A DNA stretch of 34,200 nt, from NCBI GenBank assembly GCA_900548145.1, contig URJB01000022.1, positions 1 through 34,200 of the forward strand. The letters are read 5' to 3'. A program made the translations under genes and the position numbers. Shown piece after piece: positions 15,274 through 22,227 of this stretch (position 1 is its first letter; each line of letters starts with the position of its first letter). The notes under the pieces are model-generated. The model did not search any database, was not told the origin of the DNA, and saw nothing but the letters and a program-made list of their open reading frames with translations. This DNA is from an uncultured Eubacteriales bacterium. GTDB lineage: Bacteria > Bacillota > Clostridia > Christensenellales > Aristaeellaceae.

Positions 15274-16274
15274 AAAGAAAGCTGTTTGGAACGGCCCTTG
15301 GAGGCTATCTTCGGGAAAAATCCGGCTGGCTTCTGGGCTTTGCGGGCATGATCGTCTGCTTTTCGCTGATCGGCTGGGCCTGCGGTCTGCCGGGTTCCGT
15401 GGCGCTGTACGGTGCGCTGCTCTGCGGCGCAGGGCTGCTGGCAGGATGCACTATCGGCTTCTGGCGACACCTGCGGCGGCTTTGTCTGCTTCGGGAGCTG
15501 GACGCGCTGCGGGACCCCGCCGAGCTGCTGCGGCCCCGCACCCAGATCGAAACGGAGTACGACCGGCTGCTGCGGCAGCTGTACCGGGAAAAGGCCGAGC
15601 TGTTGGCGGAAAGCCGTCAAAGCAGCCGCCGCCAGCTGGACACCTTCTCCCTGTGGACGCACCAGATCAAGGTGCCCATTTCCGCTATGAAGCTGTTGCT
15701 GCAGGATCGGCCCGACGCGGCCAGCGCCACGCTTTTGTGCGAGCTGTTCAAGGTGGAGCAGTATGCCGACATGGCGCTGAATTATGCTCGGATGAACGCC
15801 TCCTCCACCGACTACGTGCTGCGCACCTGCGATCTGGACGCGCTGTTGCGGAAGGTACTGCGCCGGTTCGCGCCGCTGTTCATTCAGAAGAAGCTGCGGC
15901 TCTGCTACGAGCCTGTGTCCTATTCGCTGCTGACCGACGAAAAGTGGTTCTCCTTCGCCGTGGAGCAGCTGCTTTCCAACGCCGTCAAATACACCAAAGC
16001 CGGTTCCGTCACCGTGGCGGTGGATGCTGAAAAGCAGCTTTTGACCATTTCCGACACCGGCATCGGCATTGCCCCGGAGGACCTGCCCCGGGTATTCGAG
16101 CAGGGCTACACCGGCGAAAACGGTCGGGAACAGCAGCGGGCCACCGGGCTGGGGTTGTACCTGTGCCGGGAGGCGCTGACCCGGCTGGGTCATTCCATTC
16201 GGCTGGATAGTACGCCCGGGCAGGGAACCACGGCGTTTGTGGGGCTGGAGCGGGACGAACGGGAGTATGAATAA
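15270..16274 (+). CDS. Intramembrane-sensing histidine kinase, BceS-like
   Basis: A 334-residue kinase with two N-terminal membrane helices (about 20-38 and 44-64) joined by only a few residues, so it has no extracellular sensor. The phospho-acceptor is H131 in LWTHQIKVPISAM, followed by the N box LLSNAVKYTKAG, G1 DTGIGI and G2 GLGLYLC. This is the architecture of BceS-type kinases, which sense flux through a partner ABC transporter rather than the peptide itself. It overlaps the regulator gene by ATGA and is followed, after an operator-bearing inverted repeat, by the transporter genes. Confidence 0.92.
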   Translation: MKRKLFGTALGGYLREKSGWLLGFAGMIVCFSLIGWACGLPGSVALYGALLCGAGLLAGCTIGFWRHLRRLCLLRELDALRDPAELLRPRTQIETEYDRLLRQLYREKAELLAESRQSSRRQLDTFSLWTHQIKVPISAMKLLLQDRPDAASATLLCELFKVEQYADMALNYARMNASSTDYVLRTCDLDALLRKVLRRFAPLFIQKKLRLCYEPVSYSLLTDEKWFSFAVEQLLSNAVKYTKAGSVTVAVDAEKQLLTISDTGIGIAPEDLPRVFEQGYTGENGREQQRATGLGLYLCREALTRLGHSIRLDSTPGQGTTAFVGLERDEREYE

Positions 16275-16280
16275 GAAAAC

Positions 16281-16320
16281 CGGGCTTGCAATCTTACACT
16301 TTTGTAAGGTTGCAAGCCCG
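16281..16320. promoter_or_regulatory. Long inverted repeat containing a Bce-type operator
   Basis: An 18-bp stem with a 4-base loop. The outer arms CGGGCTTGCAA (16281-16291) and TTGCAAGCCCG (16310-16320) are perfect. The core TTACA-CTTT-TGTAA (16294-16307) fits exactly the TnACA-N4-TGTAA consensus I recall for BceR-type regulators. It lies 7 bases after the kinase stop and about 40 bases before the extended -10 of the ATPase gene, an activator position. On the minus strand it is followed by TTTTCTTATT, so it could also form a hairpin terminator in that direction. A further partial copy, TTGTAAGCC, follows at 16323. Confidence 0.75.
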
Positions 16321-16359
16321 AATTGTAAGCCAATGCCATGGATGCGCCGCTTCGCCTTC

Positions 16360-16368
16360 TGCTATACT
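16360..16368 (+). promoter_or_regulatory. Extended -10 promoter of the ABC transporter genes
   Basis: TG-C-TATACT (16360-16368) is an extended -10 box; the hexamer 17 bases upstream (GGATGC) has no -35 likeness. A weak -35 with an operator about 50 bases upstream is what one expects from a promoter driven by an activator. Confidence 0.6.
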
Positions 16369-16402
16369 TTCGGAGCGCTTGGCGCAAAGGAGGTTTTTTG
16401 CA

Positions 16403-17170
16403 ATGTCCATACTCAAGGTCGAGCATTTGAAAAAGGTCTACACCACCCGCTTCGGCAGCCAGCAGGTGCAGGCGCTCCGGGACGTGAATTTTTCAGTCGA
16501 GGAGGGCGAATTTATCGCCATCATGGGCGAAAGCGGCAGCGGCAAAACCACGCTGCTCAACATTCTGGCGGCGCTGGACAAGCCCACCGAGGGCCATGTT
16601 TTTCTGGGCAACCGGGAGCTTTCCGCCGTCAGTGAGAAGGAAATTTCCGCTTTCCGCCGGGATCATCTGGGCTTTGTCTTTCAGGATTTCAACCTGCTGG
16701 ACACCTTCAGTCTGCGGGACAACATCCTGCTGCCGCTGGTGCTGGCGGGCACGCCCTACCGGGAAATGGAGCAGCGTCTGAAGCCGCTGGCGGACAAGCT
16801 GGGCATCACTTCGCTTCTGTCCAAATTTCCCTATGAGGTCTCCGGCGGACAGAAGCAGCGGGCGGCTGTGGCCCGCGCCCTGATCACCGAGCCCCAGCTG
16901 CTGTTGGCAGACGAGCCCACCGGCGCGCTTGACAGCAAGGCCACCGACGGCCTGCTGCGGCTGTTCAACGGCATCAACGAAAGCGGGCAGACGCTCCTGA
17001 TGGTCACCCACTCCGTCAAGGCGGCCAGCCATGCCGGGCGGGTGCTGTTCATCAAGGACGGCGAAGTCTTCCATCAGCTCTACCGGGGCGAAGGCACCGA
17101 TCAGGACTTCTATCAGCGCATCACCGACACCCTAAATCTTCTTATGACGGGCGGTGGGTCCCGTGCGTAA
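16403..17170 (+). CDS. BceA-type ABC transporter ATP-binding protein
   Basis: A 255-residue ATPase with Walker A GESGSGKTT (42-50), Q-loop FQDFN (93-97), signature VSGGQ (146-150), Walker B LLLADE (167-172) and the switch His in VTHS (201-204). It belongs to the MacB/BceA branch, which works with a ten-helix permease in resistance to peptide antibiotics. The start at 16403 follows AAAGGAGG by 9 bases. It overlaps the permease gene by 17 bases. Confidence 0.94.
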   Translation: MSILKVEHLKKVYTTRFGSQQVQALRDVNFSVEEGEFIAIMGESGSGKTTLLNILAALDKPTEGHVFLGNRELSAVSEKEISAFRRDHLGFVFQDFNLLDTFSLRDNILLPLVLAGTPYREMEQRLKPLADKLGITSLLSKFPYEVSGGQKQRAAVARALITEPQLLLADEPTGALDSKATDGLLRLFNGINESGQTLLMVTHSVKAASHAGRVLFIKDGEVFHQLYRGEGTDQDFYQRITDTLNLLMTGGGSRA

Positions 17171-19157
17171 GGGCTTTTACTGGAAGCTGGCGGCGGGCAA
17201 CATCCGCAAAAATCGGAAGATCTACTACCCCTATCTGCTCACCGCCGTCCTGACCGCCATGATGCTGTATGTGATCTCTTCGCTTTCGTCCAATCAAAGT
17301 CTTGGCTCCGGCAATCTTTTGATAACTTTGCAGCTGGGCAAGCTGGTCACGACCCTCTTTGCGGTGATCTTTCTTTTCTACACCAACAGTTTCCTGATGA
17401 AACGGCGCAAGAAGGAATTCGGTCTGCTGAACATTCTGGGCATGGGCAAGAAGCACATTGCGCTGGTGATCTTCTGCGAAACGCTGATTTTGCTGCTGGT
17501 CAGTCTGGTGTTGGGGATCGGGCTGGGCATTCTGTTCGACAAGCTGATGTTCCTGCTGCTGATGAAGCTGCTGGGGGCTGCCGTATCAGGCCTTTCCTTC
17601 CAGATTCTTCCCGGCGTGGTAGCCAGCACGGCGCTGATCATCAGCGTGATCTTCCTGCTGATCCTGCTCAACTCCATCCGCCAGATTCATCTGGCGAAGC
17701 CCATCGAGCTCTTGCGGGGAGGAGAGGTCGGCGAGCTGGAGCCAAAAGCCAACTGGTTGCTGGCCGTGCTGGGATCGCTCTTTCTGGGCGCGGGCTACTA
17801 CATCAGCATTGCCGTGACGGATGCGGTCACCTCCATTCTGCTGTTCTTCGTAGCGGTGATCTGCGTCATTCTCGGCACATACCTGCTGTTCACGGCGGGC
17901 AGCGTCACCCTGCTGAAGCTTTTGCGGAAGGACAAGCGCTTCTACTACGGCAAGCCCGCTCATTTCATCAACGTCTCCGGCATGATCTACCGCATGAAGC
18001 AGAACGCGGTAGGGCTGGCCAACGTGGCCATTCTGTCTACCATGGTGCTGGTGATGATCTTCTCGACTTTCTCCCTGTGGTTCGGCATAGACGATACCCT
18101 TCGCTCCCACTGCCCCACCCAGCTGGTTTTTGAGATCACCTCCCCCATCTCCCGGGAGACGGTTCTTAGCCGGGTGGAGCAGGCCGTGCGGGAAGAAAAC
18201 GAGTCTCTTTCCGAGGAGATGGACTATTATTCCATCACCTTTGCCGGCTACAAGCAGGGCAACGTCTACCTGACTGACCCAGAAGCGGAGAATCTGAGCG
18301 AGCTGGCCACGGACGGCCTGTCCATGCTGCGGTTAATGGACGCGGAGGATTTTGCCCGGCTTACCGGCGAGAAGGCCGAACTGGCCGAGGATGAGCTGTG
18401 GCTGGTAGACGGTTCCGTCCCTCACGCGCAGGACGATCTGTACCTGTTCGACCGTCATTACCGCATCGTGCGGCGGTTTGCCGCCGAGGACGTGGTCATT
18501 CCTTCGGATTCGCTCTACGTCTACCCGGTGCGCTGGCTGATCGTAAAAGACCGTGCAGTGCTGGATCAGATCATCGACGAGCAGGCGGCCGCCTATGGCC
18601 GCCACGCTTCCAGTCCTGCGACGTGCCTGTTCCTCAACCTGACCACGAGCGACAACGACGCCATTCTGCGCTGTTTTGATCATATTGAGAAGTCCCTGAC
18701 CGAGGCAGAAGGCTCCATCAGCTTCCGTCGGATCGAAAATCAGATCAATCTTCGGCAGGAGCTTTCCGAGCTGTACGGCGGGCTGCTGTTCGTGGGCCTA
18801 TTCCTCGGGTCGCTGTTCATCATGGCGATGATCCTCATCATCTACTACAAGCAGATTTCCGAGGGTTACGAAGATCGGGAACGCTTCCGCATCATGCGTC
18901 AGGTAGGTCTGAGCAAGGCTGAAATTCGCCGCTGCATCCATTCGCAGATTTTGATGGTGTTCTTCCTTCCGCTGGCAACGGCGCTGATCCACACCTACTT
19001 TTCCTTCCCCAGCGTCACCCACATGTTCGCGGCCCTGAGTATGCAGAATATTCCCCTCATGCTGCGCTGCATGGGCGTCAGTTTTCTGGTTTTTGCTCTC
19101 CTGTACGCAGTGGTGTATCTGCTCACCGCCCGGGAATACGAAAAGATTGTAGCCTAA
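17154..19157 (+). CDS. BceB-type ABC transporter permease
   Basis: A 667-residue FtsX-like permease of the BceB type. There is one N-terminal helix after the basic NIRKNRKIYYPY, then helix groups in the first 300 residues, a large hydrophilic extracellular domain (about 310-538), and three C-terminal helices. The big loop is the peptide-recognition part in this family. The start is a GTG at 17154 inside the ATPase gene; a second GTG at 17163 would give MRKGFYWKL and is equally possible, since neither has a strong RBS. Together with the upstream ATPase, kinase and regulator it forms a full sensing and detoxification module, probably against cell-wall-active peptides such as bacitracin-like or lantibiotic compounds. 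The exact peptide is not predictable. Confidence 0.92.
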   Translation: MGPVRKGFYWKLAAGNIRKNRKIYYPYLLTAVLTAMMLYVISSLSSNQSLGSGNLLITLQLGKLVTTLFAVIFLFYTNSFLMKRRKKEFGLLNILGMGKKHIALVIFCETLILLLVSLVLGIGLGILFDKLMFLLLMKLLGAAVSGLSFQILPGVVASTALIISVIFLLILLNSIRQIHLAKPIELLRGGEVGELEPKANWLLAVLGSLFLGAGYYISIAVTDAVTSILLFFVAVICVILGTYLLFTAGSVTLLKLLRKDKRFYYGKPAHFINVSGMIYRMKQNAVGLANVAILSTMVLVMIFSTFSLWFGIDDTLRSHCPTQLVFEITSPISRETVLSRVEQAVREENESLSEEMDYYSITFAGYKQGNVYLTDPEAENLSELATDGLSMLRLMDAEDFARLTGEKAELAEDELWLVDGSVPHAQDDLYLFDRHYRIVRRFAAEDVVIPSDSLYVYPVRWLIVKDRAVLDQIIDEQAAAYGRHASSPATCLFLNLTTSDNDAILRCFDHIEKSLTEAEGSISFRRIENQINLRQELSELYGGLLFVGLFLGSLFIMAMILIIYYKQISEGYEDRERFRIMRQVGLSKAEIRRCIHSQILMVFFLPLATALIHTYFSFPSVTHMFAALSMQNIPLMLRCMGVSFLVFALLYAVVYLLTAREYEKIVA

Positions 19158-19167
19158 TGGCTTTCCC

Positions 19168-19200
19168 GCGGGGTTCCGTCCAGACGGAGCCCCGCTTTTC
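19168..19200 (+). terminator. Terminator after the ABC permease gene
   Basis: GCGGGGTTCCGTC (19168-19180) pairs with GACGGAGCCCCGC (19183-19195), a stem of up to 13 bp with one G-T pair, followed by TTTTCT. It begins 11 bases after the stop codon. Confidence 0.88.
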
Positions 19201-19252
19201 TCCCAAAACCAGCACAAAAATGAAAACCATGCCAAAACATTTCAAAAAGTGC

Positions 19253-19281
19253 TTGACAAACCATCTGCCCGTGAGTATACT
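19253..19281 (+). promoter_or_regulatory. Promoter of the tRNA-Ser
   Basis: TTGACA (19253-19258) and TATACT (19276-19281) with a 17-base spacer stand 15 bases before the mature tRNA 5' end. Confidence 0.88.
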
Positions 19282-19296
19282 AACTATGTTGCGCTT

Positions 19297-19387
19297 GGAG
19301 AGTTGGCTGAGTGGTCTAAGGCGCACGACTGGAAATCGTGTGTGGGCTAATACCCCACCTAGGGTTCAAATCCCTAACTCTCCGCCA
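19297..19387 (+). tRNA. tRNA-Ser (anticodon GGA), likely integration site
   Basis: The acceptor strands GGAGAGT and ACTCTCC pair. The D-arm, the anticodon arm CACGA-CTGGAAA-TCGTG with anticodon GGA, the long class-II variable arm (TGGG...CCCA), and the T-arm AGGGTTCAAATCCCT are all complete, and CCA is encoded (19385-19387). The long variable arm and anticodon together identify serine. An integrase gene pointing toward the tRNA follows within 110 bases, so its 3' half is the probable attachment site. Confidence 0.97.
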
Positions 19388-19398
19388 GTGTTTACTAT

Positions 19399-19442
19399 GC
19401 CCAAGTCCTTATTACGTAAGGGTTTGGGCATTTTCTTATTTC
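19399..19442 (+). terminator. Terminator after the tRNA-Ser
   Basis: GCCCAAGTCCTTA (19399-19411) pairs with TAAGGGTTTGGGC (19417-19429) over a 5-base loop, with G-T pairs in the middle, followed by ATTTTCTTATTT. Confidence 0.8.
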
Positions 19443-19443
19443 C

Positions 19444-19476
19444 CATTACTACCCCATTACTACCCCATTACTACCC
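19444..19476. repeat. Three tandem 11-bp repeats CATTACTACCC
   Basis: Three perfect copies of CATTACTACCC lie head to tail at 19444-19454, 19455-19465 and 19466-19476, with a partial further unit (CAATT) after them. They sit between the tRNA-Ser 3' end and the integrase stop, where integrase arm-type or accessory binding sites usually lie. The binding role is inferred. Confidence 0.85.
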
Positions 19477-19496
19477 CAATTGAATTTTGCAAAGCC

Positions 19497-20756
19497 TTAC
19501 AGTCCTTGGATTAGACGTTCCATTCTGTCAGATGCATCCCGCTGCATTGCTTCGGAAACGTGTCCATAGACATCCATTGTGAACGCCGTGGTCGCGTGAC
19601 CAAGGGCTTCTGAAATGGTTTTTACGTCCGTACCATTTTTCAGAGATAAGGTTGCGAACGTATGACGAAGATCGTGCAGCCTTGTCTCCCCAATACCCAT
19701 GGCTTTTACGATCTTCTTAAACTGAGCATAGACCGAGTTGCCGTTCAGGTACTTCCCGTTTTTGTGGGTGAAAACAAAATTTTGATCGTTCATCCAAGCC
19801 GCTCCGCACGCAATTCTGTTTTCAGCTTGTTCTTTTTTGACTCGACGCAGCACATCCATTACGCTTTAAGCGGGACGAAATGTGCGTTCTTTGCCATTCT
19901 TGAGTGTCATGAACTCATATTGGCTTCCGGGTTTTGTCAGATTTCGATTGAACTGATGGTACACGCGAATTGTTCTGCAAACGAAGTTGACACAATCCCA
20001 TGTGAGACCAATCAGTTCAGCGCGTCTCATCCCGGTAAAAATCATGACATAGTAGTAGGCATAGTATGGGCTATCCTTGATGGCGTTTAGAAAGTTGCCG
20101 AGTTCATCATCTGGTACCGGCGTCATTTCATGCTTGATTACCTTCGGCAAATCGCAGGCATCGGCTGGATTCACACGGATGATGCCTAGCTTTACAGCTT
20201 GATTCAAAGCCTTATGCAGCGTACCGTGTAGATTCCGAACAGACTTTGGAGCGATTCCCTTTTTGACCAGACTGGAATAAAAGCGCTGAATCATTGCCCC
20301 ATCCAGTTTGACAAGATGAATTTTCCCAAGAGCCGGAATAATGTGAAGCCGTAAGTCCGATGCATACTTTCCTCTGGTTGTATCCTTGATAGAGAGGCAG
20401 TAACTGCTGAGCCATGTGTTCAGCCATTCTTCTACGGTAATGCCTTCGTCTTTGACATACAAGTTAAAGGCGACATCTGCCTTCAATTTATTTAGCTTGT
20501 CTACCCTGCTGGTGCTCATGGCAAATAAGTCGCTTGTAATAGCGGCGCTCTCGAACTCCATATTCATTTCCTTCAGCGCGTCGATAAAAGCCACGGGATG
20601 TCTGCTGTGTCCGCACCGAATGACGATTGGGTCGTTCTTTGTTTCAAAGTTGAAAGACGTCAGCTCGTTGAAATGAAACACCTTTTGATCGCATCGGTAA
20701 AACACAATCTCAGGAACGTCCGCAATGTATCCCTTCGCAGCATCCAAGTAAGTCAT
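19497..20756 (-). pseudogene. int: Tyrosine recombinase/integrase interrupted by an in-frame TAA
   Basis: Read through, this is a 419-codon integrase. A SAM-like core-binding domain spans about 106-205, and the catalytic domain has R244 (TGMRRAE), H361 and R364 (LHDLRH), H387 (LGH) and nucleophile Y397 (VYGH). Codon 297 is TAA, in frame, between the catalytic Arg and the HxxR box. The two halves stay in the same frame, and a CAA or CAG to TAA change would explain it. An ATG follows three codons after the stop, so a separate C-terminal fragment could be made. The first about 105 residues are not the usual AP2-like arm-binding domain and I do not recognise them. The gene points at the tRNA-Ser, as integrases beside their att site do. 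As it stands the enzyme is probably inactive. Confidence 0.85.
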
Positions 20757-20790
20757 CCTCTCACCTCACTTTGCCTTATTCATTTTTGTA

Positions 20791-21126
20791 TTAGCCATAT
20801 CCGGCAATCTCGTCTTCCGTATCGTAAGTATCACTCGTTTCCTCGCCAGCAGAGCTGACGATTGTTTTTAGTTTCTGTCGGCAGGCTTTTTCCACAGCCG
20901 AGTTCAGCATGTAGCCTCCGACAGACGCGACGGTAATGGTCGCCGACCATTGAATGACATGCTCCAGCAGCGACGCTTCGTAGCTGTCCACGTCGTAAAA
21001 GAAAACCAGAAGGAACACCGCTACCGCAACAATCACCCACTGTACCAGACTGGCGGAGGACAGCTTTTTGCTGTGCTGCACATACCATTTGACAAACGCA
21101 TGGTCGTCGTTCGTTTTCTTTTCCAT
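20791..21126 (-). CDS. Small two-helix membrane protein of the integrated element
   Basis: A 111-residue protein with two hydrophobic segments (about 25-43, LVQWVIVAVAVFLLVFF; and about 58-77, a weaker one around VIQWSATITVASVGGYML). The N-terminus is charged and the tail acidic (ETSDTYDTEDE). I do not recognise a named family. It lies between the holin-like gene (15 bases upstream) and the integrase (34 bases downstream), all on one strand, which suggests a phage or element gene. An accessory lysis or membrane role is possible but unproven. Confidence 0.65.
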   Translation of the reverse strand: MEKKTNDDHAFVKWYVQHSKKLSSASLVQWVIVAVAVFLLVFFYDVDSYEASLLEHVIQWSATITVASVGGYMLNSAVEKACRQKLKTIVSSAGEETSDTYDTEDEIAGYG

Positions 21127-21140
21127 CCGCTGTCACATCC

Positions 21141-21470
21141 TTAGTGAATGTTTTCAATCCATGTGGGCAGCGCATCGATCTCTTCCTTCAGATGTTTGAT
21201 CACGCCGTTCCCGCCCATGTCAAAATAGCTCTGAAACATGGCGTCCAGCACCTCGCGATCCCGTGCTGTAATGTGCTTGTTCCTCAGATGAAAGCGACAT
21301 GCCTGATTGATCCTGTCCCGAAGGAGTGATAACAGGCCGTTGTGCATCCCCTGATTTTCTTTCTTGAACTTCGTAAACCGCCGCCAAAGCACTGCGACCA
21401 TGCTGGCAAGGATTCCGCACGCCCAGCCGATCCAGTACTTCAGTATATGTTCCATGGCGACGTCCAGCAT
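21141..21470 (-). CDS. Holin-like small phage/element protein
   Basis: A 109-residue protein with one N-terminal membrane helix (about 9-28, ending WIGWACGILASMVAVLW), a basic patch RRFTKFKKEN, then a soluble helical part with LLSLLRDRINQACR and the ending FDMGGNGVIKHLKEEID. This pattern resembles small proteins placed next to lysis genes in clostridial prophages and often annotated as holins. No endolysin is present beside it here. It is the first of three same-strand genes leading to the integrase. The holin reading is by resemblance only. Confidence 0.6.
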   Translation of the reverse strand: MLDVAMEHILKYWIGWACGILASMVAVLWRRFTKFKKENQGMHNGLLSLLRDRINQACRFHLRNKHITARDREVLDAMFQSYFDMGGNGVIKHLKEEIDALPTWIENIH

Positions 21471-21494
21471 CAGTCATCACCGCCTGTCACTGTC

Positions 21495-21507
21495 AGGGTT
21501 ATCCCTA
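21495..21507. other. Possible degenerate att half-site at the element's inner end
   Basis: AGGGTTATCCCTA matches the tRNA-Ser T-arm (AGGGTT at 19361-19366 and ATCCCTA at 19370-19376) except for a 3-base deletion. It sits exactly where the integrase-side genes end and a 5'-truncated plus-strand gene begins. The match is short and self-complementary, so chance is possible. Confidence 0.25.
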
Positions 21508-21899
21508 TAATTCAGGAACCCAAACAAGCCACCAGAGATTATTGCCCAATTTGCGGTAGCAAGATTCGGTATCTGACGACTGATCTTCGCCCCGTCTTCC
21601 CGGAGGAGCGGCTTTTGCTCGAAGTCCTCCTGGAAAAACCAGTCAACGCCCTTTCCTCTGCATCGGTTTGGGCTGAAGCGAATCGATATTATATTGACGG
21701 AAAGTCCATATCTCTCCCGCTGAAACTCTTTGCTGAAGCGGATGCGGATATCATCGCAGAAGAGCTAAAACGCCGGACTCCGTCAAACGACGGATCGCAC
21801 TTTCCGGAAATGATAGATCGGTTTATCGCCGCTAACAAGCACCATCTCAACGCTCTGAAGGAAGAGGCCTATTCTTTAGCGGGAACATATTTTTCTTAG
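21498..21899 (+). pseudogene. Truncated zinc-ribbon/PAPS-reductase-like remnant
   Basis: About 133 codons without a start codon near the 5' end. They include a zinc-ribbon half (CPICGSK), then LRPVFPEERLLLEVLL, SVWAEANRYYIDGKS and, near the end, MIDRFIAANKHHLNALKEEA. From memory this is the region that precedes the PP-loop domain in a family of phosphoadenosine-phosphosulfate-reductase-like proteins found in Clostridia and phages; the catalytic SGGKDST part is missing because the frame ends at TAG. So both the start and the enzymatic domain are lost. The reading frame is otherwise clean. It abuts the holin-like gene and converges on, and overlaps, a small minus-strand gene. Confidence 0.5.
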
Positions 21900-22054
21900 G
21901 TGCTTTCCAATAAGGATTCTGCCTCAGACGCATACTCCTTATATTTTTCAAGATTGACAGTCATCCCGGATATTAGCATTCCCAACACAAGACATGCATC
22001 TTCGGCACATGTAATACTAAACTGCTTGAATTGTTGCTTTGTTCCTCCAGACAT
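21896..22054 (-). CDS. Small conserved-looking protein, 52 residues
   Basis: The ATG at 22054 follows a strong RBS (AGGAGG, 8 bases away). It encodes 52 residues beginning MSGGTKQQFKQF, with a central ITCAEDACLVLGMLISGM and an acidic helical end YKEYASEAESLLE. The middle is mildly hydrophobic but short for a membrane helix. It overlaps the stop codon of the opposing remnant. Just upstream lies a strong hairpin with a U-tract and a pair of direct repeats, so expression may be controlled by attenuation or by a bound factor. I do not recognise the family; the RBS is the main support for a real gene. Confidence 0.65.
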   Translation of the reverse strand: MSGGTKQQFKQFSITCAEDACLVLGMLISGMTVNLEKYKEYASEAESLLEST

Positions 22055-22069
22055 GTTAAATACCTCCTA

Positions 22070-22094
22070 TAAAAACAGCCGGGACACCCCGGCT
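22070..22094 (-). terminator. Hairpin with U-tract just upstream of the 52-residue gene
   Basis: On the minus strand AGCCGGG (22088-22094) pairs with CCCGGCT (22077-22083) over a 4-base loop, followed by GTTTTTA. It lies about 16 bases upstream of the small gene's ATG, so it either ends an upstream transcript or acts as an attenuator. Confidence 0.75.
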
Positions 22095-22098
22095 TCCA

Positions 22099-22132
22099 CA
22101 ACTTACCACTCAAACACCAACTTACCCCTCAA
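22099..22132. repeat. Two 15-bp direct repeats CAACTTACC(A/C)CTCAA
   Basis: The copies at 22099-22113 and 22118-22132 differ at one base and have a 19-base period, nearly two helical turns. They lie next to the hairpin in front of the 52-residue gene. They could be a tandem protein-binding site; nothing further can be said. Confidence 0.7.
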
Positions 22133-22227
22133 GCGGCAAAACCGGTGGAGGAAAAATTAAATTGTATCAATCCCGGTGTTTTTATATCAGGAAAGCTTAT
22201 AGCTATGAGTCCATTCGTCTCGTTCTG

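Noticed and set aside
16271..16320. The long hairpin after the kinase gene as an ordinary plus-strand terminator
   Set aside because: The plus-strand side is followed by AATTGTAAGCC, not a U-tract, and the core matches a regulator site; the operator reading is preferred.
19444..22132. Tandem repeats at 19444 and direct repeats at 22099 as a CRISPR array
   Set aside because: There are only two or three copies, with no spacers of regular length and no cas genes.
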